From: Clostridium sp. UBA699
Lineage (GTDB): Bacteria > Bacillota > Clostridia > Clostridiales > Clostridiaceae
Assembly (NCBI GenBank): GCA_002298915.1
Contig: DBML01000032.1
Coordinates: 62,001 to 126,000, forward strand
Direction: 5' to 3'
Length of the DNA: 64,000 nt
Below, one piece after another: positions 43,962 through 51,045 of the stretch (position 1 is the stretch's first letter; each line of letters opens with the position of its first letter). Position numbers and translations under genes: made by a program. Below the pieces are notes generated by a model, which was not told the origin of the DNA, ran no database searches, and saw only the letters and a list, made by a program, of their open reading frames with translations.

Positions 43962-44954
43962 TTATTTCAATTCGTTTTCGATTTTGCCCACTATGTCGTT
44001 GTCGAAACAGTTCTTAGCCTGAAGGATCGCGTTCTTGAAGGCTTTCGCATCAGAGCTCCCGTGCGCCTTGATGCATATCCCTTTGGCACCTAGGAATGCA
44101 GTTCCTCCGTATTCGGCGTAATCGAACTTTTTCTTGAACCTGTCGAAAACAGGCTTCAGCAGCAGTCCGCCGATTTTGGACCTGAAGGAGCCCATAATCT
44201 CCGACTTAAGCATGCTGAATATGTTGCCAGCAACCCCTTCGTACATCTTTAGAAGAGTGTTCCCCACGAAACCGTCGCATACGAGTATGCTTACGTCGCC
44301 GTTGGAGACCTCCCTTGGCTCCACGTTGCCGACGAAGTTGAAGCCTGAACCCTTAAGCAGCGGGTATGCAGCCTTTGTCAGCTCGTTGCCCTTTCCCTCC
44401 TCTGCCCCTATGTTTACCAGTCCGACAGTAGGGTTTGAGGTGCCCAGCACGTTCTCGAAGTAAACCTTGCCCATCCTGGCGAACTGAAGCAGATATTCAG
44501 GCTTGCAGTCCACATTGGCCCCTGCATCTATCACCATGAATGGAGCGTTTTTTCCTGGCATCACCGGAGCGAGCGCTACCCTGTCAACTCCTTTGATCCT
44601 TCCGAGTATGAGGGTCGCTCCGGCCATCAGCGCGCCTGTGCTTCCTGCCGACAGGAAAGCGTCTGCTTCGCCGTTTTTTACCAGGTTGAGGCCCCGCACA
44701 AGGCTGGAGTCTTTCTTCTTTCTGAGAGCCATTACAGGCGCCTCGTTCGGTGAAATCACCTCTTGCGTATGTATTACCGAAATTCGGTCTTCGTCGTATT
44801 TGTATTTTGACAGTTCCGCTTTGATTTCGTCTTCGCGGCCAGTAATCAGGATTTTTATGTCAGCATCCTGCAAGGCCTTCACGCAACCCTCCACGACTGC
44901 TTTAGGAGCATGGTCTCCGCCCATGCCGTCAACTACTATTATAATCTTAATCAC
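43962..44954 (-). CDS. plsX: Phosphate acyltransferase PlsX
   Basis: Turns acyl-ACP into acyl-phosphate for PlsY in phospholipid synthesis. N-terminal VVDGMGGDHAPKAVVEG; VALAPVMPG and AGANVDCKPEYL segments; 330 residues. GTG start at 44954 close to GAGAGG; no better in-frame start exists. Sits in yceD-rpmF-plsX-acpP. I saw no FapR-type operator upstream. Confidence 0.96.
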   Translation of the reverse strand: MIKIIIVVDGMGGDHAPKAVVEGCVKALQDADIKILITGREDEIKAELSKYKYDEDRISVIHTQEVISPNEAPVMALRKKKDSSLVRGLNLVKNGEADAFLSAGSTGALMAGATLILGRIKGVDRVALAPVMPGKNAPFMVIDAGANVDCKPEYLLQFARMGKVYFENVLGTSNPTVGLVNIGAEEGKGNELTKAAYPLLKGSGFNFVGNVEPREVSNGDVSILVCDGFVGNTLLKMYEGVAGNIFSMLKSEIMGSFRSKIGGLLLKPVFDRFKKKFDYAEYGGTAFLGAKGICIKAHGSSDAKAFKNAILQAKNCFDNDIVGKIENELK

Positions 44955-44980
44955 ATCCTCTCAAAATCAATATTAGACTG

Positions 44981-45009
44981 AAAAAAAAAGAAAGTCAATT
45001 GACTTCCTT
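44981..45009 (-). terminator. Terminator after rpmF
   Basis: AAGGAAGTC/GACTTTCTT (9 bp, one G-U, loop AATT) starting at the end of rpmF and followed by nine T on the minus strand. plsX starts 27 bases further on, so it depends on read-through. Confidence 0.85.
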
Positions 45010-45191
45010 TATTTTTCAGTTGAAACAACTTCTTTTCCCTTATAATATCCGCAGCTCTTGCAAACCTTGTGAGCAAGCTTCATTTCATGACACTGAGGAC
45101 ACTCAACTATACCAGGCAAACTTAATTTAAAAGTCTGAGCTCTTCTTGAATCTCTTCTCGCTGGCGAGAACCTTCTGGCTGGATTTCCCAT
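45009..45191 (-). CDS. rpmF: 50S ribosomal protein L32, zinc-binding
   Basis: 60 residues with the conserved start GNPARRFSPARRDSRRAQ and a four-Cys zinc ribbon (C31, C34, C44, C47). Preceded by yceD at 15 bases, the near-universal yceD-rpmF pair. Confidence 0.97.
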   Translation of the reverse strand: MGNPARRFSPARRDSRRAQTFKLSLPGIVECPQCHEMKLAHKVCKSCGYYKGKEVVSTEK

Positions 45192-45206
45192 GAAAACACC
45201 TCCTTA

Positions 45207-45707
45207 TTAGTCAAAAAAATCTTTTAATTTCGCAAGTCTTGGATCCACGTCCTCTGCCACGCAGGTGCATGGCGAAGTGTTTAGATCCGTACCGCAAATC
45301 GGGCACAGGCCCCTGCAGTTTTCCTTGCAAAGCCTTTTTATCGGCAGTGACAGAATTATGTTGCCAAGCACAATTTCTGTAATATCCAATGTATCACTAT
45401 CCATAAAGACGATATCATCATCCTTATCTACAGCCTCTTGGTCATTGGAAAACTTTTCGTCAACTTCGATGTTTAATTCATGTGGGTACTTAACAAGACA
45501 TCGCGAGCAAGTAAGCTCGATGGTGCCGGTGATCTTACCCTGCAGCTCAAAAAATTCTCCTAGCATGTCTAATTGTCCTCTGAATTGTATAGGCTCAACT
45601 ATTCTTATGTATTCATAATCGTAGGTGAAGCCGTCTAATTCAACATCTAAGTCTATGGTCTTGTGGGCGGATTTTTTTTTCTTCAAATCCGAAACATCAA
45701 TTTTCAT
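45207..45707 (-). CDS. yceD: YceD/DUF177 family protein
   Basis: 166 residues. Contains the DUF177 signature around LTCSRCLVKYPHEL and a C-terminal Cys cluster (CRGLCPICGTDLN, then PCTC) that may bind metal. YceD proteins act in 23S rRNA biogenesis in plants and bacteria and are regularly beside rpmF. ATG at 45707 with GAGGTG; that ribosome binding site lies inside a 13-bp inverted repeat. Confidence 0.9.
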   Translation of the reverse strand: MKIDVSDLKKKKSAHKTIDLDVELDGFTYDYEYIRIVEPIQFRGQLDMLGEFFELQGKITGTIELTCSRCLVKYPHELNIEVDEKFSNDQEAVDKDDDIVFMDSDTLDITEIVLGNIILSLPIKRLCKENCRGLCPICGTDLNTSPCTCVAEDVDPRLAKLKDFFD

Positions 45708-45710
45708 AAT

Positions 45711-45755
45711 GCTCACCTCTATACTTTAACCACGATTAATTATATAGAGGTGAGC
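45711..45755. repeat. 13-bp perfect inverted repeat spanning the yceD promoter and ribosome binding site
   Basis: GCTCACCTCTATA (45711-45723) and TATAGAGGTGAGC (45743-45755), 19 bases apart. In the minus strand the upstream arm covers part of the -10 and spacer and the downstream arm contains the yceD Shine-Dalgarno. A transcript reading in from ackA could hide the ribosome binding site; one begun at the promoter would not contain the upstream arm. Confidence 0.8.
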
Positions 45756-45767
45756 TTTAAAAGTCAA
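45739..45767 (-). promoter_or_regulatory. Promoter for yceD-rpmF-plsX
   Basis: Minus strand TTGACT, 17-base spacer, perfect TATAAT, immediately before yceD and only a few bases after the ackA stop. Confidence 0.88.
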
Positions 45768-45770
45768 GCC

Positions 45771-46967
45771 TTATTTGCTTACTAATTCTTTAGTATCTCT
45801 TGCTATTACAAGTTCTTCGTTGGTCGGGATAACGAAAACCTTAACCTTTGAGTCTGCAGCGCTTATTTCCATCTGCTTTCCTCTAGCGTTTGAGTTCAGC
45901 TCCTTGTCGATGTGTACTCCCATGTATGAGAGCCTTTCGCATATAGCTTCCCTGCATGATGCTGAGTTTTCTCCCAGTCCGGCAGTAAAGACGATAGCGT
46001 CTGCTCCGTTAAGTATAGCAGCGTATGCTCCTACTGTCTGGTTAACCCTGTAGTAGTAAACATCAAGAGCAAGCTGAGCTCTTTCGTTTCCTTCAGCTGA
46101 AGCATTTTCAAGGTCTCTGAAGTCGCTGCTGAGCCCTGAAAGTCCGAGAACTCCCGACTTCTTGTTCATGAGGTCGTTAACCTGGTCAACAGTCATGCCT
46201 GCATCCTTTATAAGGAATGGCACTATGGCAGGATCGATGTCTCCGCACCTTGTTCCCATGGCTATACCAGCAAGCGGCGTGAAGCCCATGCTTGTGTCTA
46301 TTGATTTTCCGCCTTTGACAGCGCAGATTGAAGCGCCGTTTCCAAGGTGGCATGTGATTATCTTTGTATCCTTCTTGTCTTTTCCGAGCATTACTGCTGC
46401 CTGCTCTGAAACGAACTTGTGGGAAGTTCCGTGGAAGCCGTATTTTCTTACTCCGAGATCCTTGTAAAGCTCATAAGGAAGGGCGTACATGTATGCTTCC
46501 TTTGGAAGTGTCTGATGGAACGCTGTGTCGAACACGGCAACCATAGGAGTTTTTGGCATGAGTTCCCTGCATGCGTTTATTCCTATAAGGTTTGGCGGGT
46601 TGTGGAGCGGAGCAAGCTTTATGCAATCCTCAAGAGCTGACATAACGTCGTCGTTTATAACGACCGAGTCAGCGTATTTTTCACCTGCATGGACAACCCT
46701 GTGTCCTACAGCTGTGATTTCATCCATGCTCTTCAGTACACCGTGGTTAGGGTCTACGATAGCATCGAGAACGTGCTTTATTGCATCCTTGTGGTCCTTC
46801 ATAGGCACTTCAAGGACGAACTTGTCGTCGTTAGCTTTGTGTGTGAGTATGGAGCCTTCGATTCCTATTCTCTCAACAAGGCCTTTTGCTGTAGCGTTTT
46901 CGTTTTCCATGTTGATGAGCTGGTATTTTAATGATGAACTTCCGCAGTTTATTACTAATACATTCAT
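45771..46967 (-). CDS. ackA: Acetate kinase
   Basis: Makes ATP and acetate from acetyl phosphate. VINCGSSSLKYQL at the N-terminus, GHRVVHAGEKY, CHLGNGASICAV and SGVLGLSG motifs; 398 residues. Follows pta by 19 bases. A main energy step in clostridial fermentation. Confidence 0.98.
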   Translation of the reverse strand: MNVLVINCGSSSLKYQLINMENENATAKGLVERIGIEGSILTHKANDDKFVLEVPMKDHKDAIKHVLDAIVDPNHGVLKSMDEITAVGHRVVHAGEKYADSVVINDDVMSALEDCIKLAPLHNPPNLIGINACRELMPKTPMVAVFDTAFHQTLPKEAYMYALPYELYKDLGVRKYGFHGTSHKFVSEQAAVMLGKDKKDTKIITCHLGNGASICAVKGGKSIDTSMGFTPLAGIAMGTRCGDIDPAIVPFLIKDAGMTVDQVNDLMNKKSGVLGLSGLSSDFRDLENASAEGNERAQLALDVYYYRVNQTVGAYAAILNGADAIVFTAGLGENSASCREAICERLSYMGVHIDKELNSNARGKQMEISAADSKVKVFVIPTNEELVIARDTKELVSK

Positions 46968-46986
46968 TAATATATTCCTCCTAAAA

Positions 46987-47985
46987 TTACATGTTCTGTG
47001 CCTGAACAGCTGTTATTGCTACTACGTTTACTATGTCCTCGACGCTGCAGCCTCTTGAAAGGTCGTTGATAGGTTTAGCGAAGCCCTGGCATACAGGTCC
47101 TATGGCGTCTGCGCCAGCAAACCTCTGAACCAGCTTGTAGCCTATGTTTCCAGCCTGGAGGTCCGGGAACACCAGCACGTTTGCTTTTCCTGCAACCGGG
47201 CTGTTCGGAGCCTTCAGCGCACCAACCTTAGGTACTATCGCAGCGTCAAGCTGGAGTTCCCCGTCTATGAGAAGGTCAGGCCTGAGTTCCTTAGCTATCC
47301 TTGTAGCTTCTCTTACCTTGTCCACAAGCTCATGCTCAGCGCTTCCGTGAGTCGAGAAGGAAAGCATTGCAACCTTAGGTTCCATATTGCAGAGATCTTT
47401 TGCAGTATCAGCAGTGCTTATTGCAATTGCTGCCAGCTGGGCTGCATCCGGATTCGGATTTACTGCGCAGTCTGCGAAAAGAAGCATCCCGTCCTGTCCG
47501 TATTCACAGTCAGGTACGAGCATAACGAATGTGCTTGATACAGTTGAAATTCCAGGTGCTGTCTTTATTATCTGAAGACCAGGTCTCAGAAGATCGCCTG
47601 TTGTATGTATTGCACCTGATACCATTCCGTCAGCGTCTCCGTTCTTTACCATCATTGTTGCATAGTAAAGAGGGTCGCTGATAATGCTGTCAGCTTTTTC
47701 CATGGTCATTCCCTTGTTTTTTCTCAGTTCATAAAAACCTTCAACGTAAGCAGGTTTTTTTGGGGATGTCTCCGGATCGATTATCTCGACACCTTCGATG
47801 TTGGCTCCAACTTTTGCTGCATTTTCTTTGATCTTAGCTTCATTTCCAACTAAAATGACGTGAGCCAAAGATTTCTCTTTGATGATCTGGCTTGCCTTAA
47901 GTGTTCTCTCTTCTTCACCTTCAGGCAAGACGATTTTCTTCACATCGCTTTGAGCCATGGCCCAAATCTTGTTCATAAAATCCAT
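46987..47985 (-). CDS. pta: Phosphate acetyltransferase
   Basis: Exchanges CoA in acetyl-CoA for phosphate to give acetyl phosphate. 332 residues (short form, no N-terminal regulatory domain); KKIVLPEGEEERTLKA at the start, DGMVSGAIHTTGDLLRPG and LVFPDLQAGNIGYKLVQR near the active site. ATG at 47985 has AAGGGG about 10 bases upstream. Confidence 0.97.
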   Translation of the reverse strand: MDFMNKIWAMAQSDVKKIVLPEGEEERTLKASQIIKEKSLAHVILVGNEAKIKENAAKVGANIEGVEIIDPETSPKKPAYVEGFYELRKNKGMTMEKADSIISDPLYYATMMVKNGDADGMVSGAIHTTGDLLRPGLQIIKTAPGISTVSSTFVMLVPDCEYGQDGMLLFADCAVNPNPDAAQLAAIAISTADTAKDLCNMEPKVAMLSFSTHGSAEHELVDKVREATRIAKELRPDLLIDGELQLDAAIVPKVGALKAPNSPVAGKANVLVFPDLQAGNIGYKLVQRFAGADAIGPVCQGFAKPINDLSRGCSVEDIVNVVAITAVQAQNM

Positions 47986-48031
47986 AACTAAAATACCCCT
48001 TCCGAAAATGTTTATTTTTACACACATATAT

Positions 48032-48061
48032 AATATAATCCTTTTATAATATGTTTTTCAA
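48032..48061 (-). promoter_or_regulatory. Promoter for pta-ackA
   Basis: Minus strand TTGAAA, 17- or 18-base spacer, TTATAT or TATATT. It lies in a 154-base A/T-rich gap shared with the divergent tmcAL gene. The expected weaker tmcAL promoter could not be placed with confidence. Confidence 0.65.
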
Positions 48062-48139
48062 CAAAAAACTGTAAATTTATTAATTAAAATTAAAAATTAA
48101 GCAACTTTTCTGTAAAATATTTGGAAGGGAAGTGGAATT

Positions 48140-49333
48140 TTGAATATAACGGGAGTAATCGTCGAATACAACCCGATGCACAACGGTCACCTTCACCACC
48201 TAGAGCTTTGCAGGGAGGCAACCCGTCCTGACGCTGTCGTGGCGGTGATGAGCGGGAATTTCGTGCAGAGGGGCAATCCTGCGCTGCTAGATAAATGGAC
48301 AAGGGCGAGGCATGCCCTTGAAAACGGTGTGGATCTCGTCATCGAGCTTCCTTCTCTTTATTCGCTGTCATCTGCCGAGTTTTTTGCGACCGGGGCCGTG
48401 GGCATCCTGGACTCGCTAGGCATGATAAGCACAATATGCTTCGGCTCTGAGCATGCAGATGCTGAAGGGATGCTGGAGGTAAGCCGGTTCCTTATCGATG
48501 AACCGCAGGAATACAGGGATCTCCTCAGAAGCCATCTTGATTCGGGATTGGACTTCCCAACAGCAAGGAGCCTGACACTTGAGGAGTCCCTTAAAGGATA
48601 CCCAGGCTTCCTGGAAGCATCGAACAGCATCCTAGGCATAGAATACTGCAAGAGCCTGCTCAGGCTCAACAGCAACATAAAGCCGAAGGCCGTTCAGCGT
48701 TCGGGCAGCAAATACACCGACACCGAGCTCAGCATGGAATTCTCAAGCGCGACTTCCATCAGGGAGCACCTGCGGTGCGGAAGGGACATGTCCGAGCTTG
48801 AATCGCAGGTGCCGAAGAATGTCTTTGCCACCCTGAGCCAGCTGAAAAATAAGGGCCACAGCTTTTCAGAGGCCGATGCCATGCTGCCTTATCTCAGGTA
48901 CCGGTGCTTCACTGAAGCAGCTGCCCTCAAAAGCCTTCCCGACGTTTCCGAAGGTCTTGAAAACAGGATCCTCAGGGCTGCAGAAGCCGCGGTCAGCTTT
49001 GAAAGCCTGATAGGCTCTGTCAAGACTAAGCGCTACACCTATACCAGGATAAGCAGGATCATGACTCAGTTCTTCGCAGGCTTCGACAGGTTTGACACGG
49101 CAGCCATGCGGAAGCAAGCTCCTGAGTATGCGAGGGTCCTGGGGTTCACCGGAAAAGGGGCCGAGCTTCTAAGGATGGCGAAAAAGACCTCGAGAATACC
49201 GATAGTTATGAAGGTCAGGGAAAATCAGTTCAAGGCCATGGATCTTGAGCTCCAGGCGACAAGGGCCTACAGCCTCTTAAACCCTGACATAAGGTACAAC
49301 GAGGATTTCCTAAGGCAGCCTGTGATCATTTGA
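48140..49333 (+). CDS. tmcAL: tRNA(Met) cytidine acetate ligase TmcAL (YlbM)
   Basis: Forms N4-acetylcytidine at C34 of elongator tRNA(Met) using acetate and ATP. N-terminal nucleotidyltransferase fold with EYNPMHNGHLHH (a HIGH-like motif at residues 9-20), VMSGNFVQRGNPALLDKW, and ELPSLYSLSSAEFF; 397 residues. TTG start with a GGAAGGGAAGTGG site. Divergent from pta-ackA, whose product acetate is its substrate. Confidence 0.94.
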   Translation: MNITGVIVEYNPMHNGHLHHLELCREATRPDAVVAVMSGNFVQRGNPALLDKWTRARHALENGVDLVIELPSLYSLSSAEFFATGAVGILDSLGMISTICFGSEHADAEGMLEVSRFLIDEPQEYRDLLRSHLDSGLDFPTARSLTLEESLKGYPGFLEASNSILGIEYCKSLLRLNSNIKPKAVQRSGSKYTDTELSMEFSSATSIREHLRCGRDMSELESQVPKNVFATLSQLKNKGHSFSEADAMLPYLRYRCFTEAAALKSLPDVSEGLENRILRAAEAAVSFESLIGSVKTKRYTYTRISRIMTQFFAGFDRFDTAAMRKQAPEYARVLGFTGKGAELLRMAKKTSRIPIVMKVRENQFKAMDLELQATRAYSLLNPDIRYNEDFLRQPVII

Positions 49334-49336
49334 TTA

Positions 49337-49378
49337 ATAAGAAAAGAATCTCTGCATATGCAGAGATTCTTTTCTTAT
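49337..49378. terminator. Bidirectional terminator, 42-bp perfect palindrome
   Basis: Two 21-base arms meet with no spacer, with A run on the left and T run on the right, between the convergent tmcAL and coiled-coil genes. In RNA it would fold with a small opened loop at the centre and end in TTTTC on either strand. Confidence 0.88.
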
Positions 49379-49384
49379 GTACTT

Positions 49385-49909
49385 CTATTTGAATTCCTTC
49401 AGTTCGTTTATGTTGCTCCTGATTGTGTTCCCCTTGAGGTTTATGTCTGTCTCAAGCTGCTTAACGAAGGATTCCATCTCGCCCTTAAGGCTCTTGAGCA
49501 TAGCCTGACCCTTGTCGTTGATTTCGAACTCAAGCTGGGTGAGTATCCCGTTTGCATAATCCCTTGCGCTCAGTCTCATCGCCTTTGCGTTTTTCTGAGC
49601 CATGCTTTCAATCTCCTCAGCCCTCAGCTTAGCTTCCTTCGTAATATCGTGGCTTTCGATGTGCTTCTTGAGCATCTGAAGATTTTCGGCTTTGATGCGT
49701 TCAGATTCCTGGATAGCCTCGCTGAGTATCCTTTCCTTCTCATCGCATATCCATTTCGCCTTTTTGAATTCCTCCGGCAGGTAGTTTACTATCTGGTCAA
49801 TTATATCAAGCGCCTCTTTCTTATTGACCATGACTTTCCCAGACATAGGAACCTTTGATGAGGTTTCGATTATTTCTTCAAGGTATTCAAGCAAGCTTAT
49901 GATATCCAT
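49385..49909 (-). CDS. Coiled-coil protein of unknown function next to coaD
   Basis: 174 residues, charged and helical, with heptad-like Leu/Ile spacing (about 45-150) and no membrane segment or catalytic motif I recognise. It starts MDIISLLEYLEEIIETSSKV, a helical N-terminus that may bind partners. Similar proteins beside coaD in Clostridia are often labelled ATPase without an ATP-binding motif, which this sequence also lacks. ATG 49909 is 6 bases from GGGGGAG; ATG 49915 touches it. Last gene of asp23-fakA-recG-rsmD-coaD-run. Confidence 0.7.
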   Translation of the reverse strand: MDIISLLEYLEEIIETSSKVPMSGKVMVNKKEALDIIDQIVNYLPEEFKKAKWICDEKERILSEAIQESERIKAENLQMLKKHIESHDITKEAKLRAEEIESMAQKNAKAMRLSARDYANGILTQLEFEINDKGQAMLKSLKGEMESFVKQLETDINLKGNTIRSNINELKEFK

Positions 49910-49921
49910 TGACATCTCCCC

Positions 49922-50404
49922 CTAATTGTTGTTTAGTTTATCAAAAATATCCGGTATTATCTCGTCCGGAACCAACCCCTTGATAGATCCTCCGAATGTC
50001 GCAACCTGCTTAACAGAGGATGAGCTCAAAAATGAATTCTTTGCGCTTGTCATCATGAACACCGTTTCGACGCTTGGATCCAGCTGCTTGTTCATCAGCG
50101 CCATCTGGAACTCGTAGTCGAAGTCTGTAAGGGTCCTGAGGCCCTTTATGATTATCTTTGCGTTTTTCTGGTTGACGAAGTCTATCAGAAGCCCGCTGAA
50201 GGAGCATACCTCTACATTCTCGTAATCCCTGGTAACCCTCCTTATCAGCTCAACCCTCTCCTCGGATGTAAAAAGGCTTGTCTTGTCAGGGTTTATTAGG
50301 ACAGCTACAATTACTTTTTCAAAGGCATTAGCAGATCTCTTGATTATGTCGAAATGCCCGTTGGTGATTGGATCGAAGCTGCCCGGATACACTACTATGT
50401 TCAT
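49922..50404 (-). CDS. coaD: Phosphopantetheine adenylyltransferase
   Basis: Fourth step of CoA synthesis. 160 residues with VVYPGSFDPITNGHFDII (TxGH nucleotidyltransferase site) and SLFTSEERVELI; C-terminal FLSSSSVKQVATFGGSI. ATG 50404 is one base after the rsmD stop; RBS GAGGAG lies in the rsmD end. Confidence 0.97.
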   Translation of the reverse strand: MNIVVYPGSFDPITNGHFDIIKRSANAFEKVIVAVLINPDKTSLFTSEERVELIRRVTRDYENVEVCSFSGLLIDFVNQKNAKIIIKGLRTLTDFDYEFQMALMNKQLDPSVETVFMMTSAKNSFLSSSSVKQVATFGGSIKGLVPDEIIPDIFDKLNNN

Positions 50405-50405
50405 T

Positions 50406-50966
50406 TTAATTCTCCTCAAACTTATAGAAGCAGATGGTCGTGTTGCCATACTTTCTATAATCACTAAGTATTATTCTGTCTGTGCCTTCATACAGCTGCT
50501 CTTTCGTGTCTATCTTTGTGACTATTATTCCTTCCGCGTTCAGCAGCCCTAGCTCCTGTATCATCTCGACCGCTTTAGGTATCATGTCTTTCATGTAAGG
50601 CGGATCAATAAATATTATGTCAAACACTTCATGTTCAGCCCCAAGCTTTTCAAGAGCCTTGTAGGAGTCCATGTTAAGGCTCCTGCATGTATCGGTGAAA
50701 TTCAAATTCTCAATGTTTTTCTTCAGGAAGCTGTAGGTTTCAGGGCTCCTGTCAACGAGAACGACCTTCTTCGCTCCCCTGCTTGCAGCCTCAAGCCCCA
50801 GACTCCCCGTGCCGGCGAATACGTCCAGAGCATTAGAGCCGTAAACCCTGTTCTGAATGATGCTGAAAATCGATTCCTTTACCCTGTCCAGTGTAGGCCT
50901 TGTCGTTTCAAAGCCAACCGGCGCCAGCAGTTTTCTTCCCTTCGCCAAACCGGCAATAATCCTCAT
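50406..50966 (-). CDS. rsmD: 16S rRNA (guanine(966)-N2)-methyltransferase RsmD
   Basis: SAM-dependent methyltransferase; N-terminal MRIIAGLAKGRKL, SAM loop LDVFAGTGSLGLEAASRG and catalytic motif IFIDPPYMKDM. 186 residues from ATG 50966 with AGGAGG. The rsmD-coaD pair is nearly universal. Confidence 0.97.
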   Translation of the reverse strand: MRIIAGLAKGRKLLAPVGFETTRPTLDRVKESIFSIIQNRVYGSNALDVFAGTGSLGLEAASRGAKKVVLVDRSPETYSFLKKNIENLNFTDTCRSLNMDSYKALEKLGAEHEVFDIIFIDPPYMKDMIPKAVEMIQELGLLNAEGIIVTKIDTKEQLYEGTDRIILSDYRKYGNTTICFYKFEEN

Positions 50967-51045
50967 CTTTACCTCCTGAATGGCCGCATTCGGACCATTT
51001 TTCTTTAAATATAATATCACAAAAACTATTTTTTTACAAATGCAT

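Noticed and set aside
43875..45010. FapR operator for plsX or acpP
   Set aside because: No TTAGTACCT-type palindrome in the gaps before plsX, acpP or yceD.
48090..48302. Minus-strand 70-codon ORF before pta
   Set aside because: Opposite the 5' part of tmcAL, rich in Arg/Pro/Ser, no ribosome binding site.
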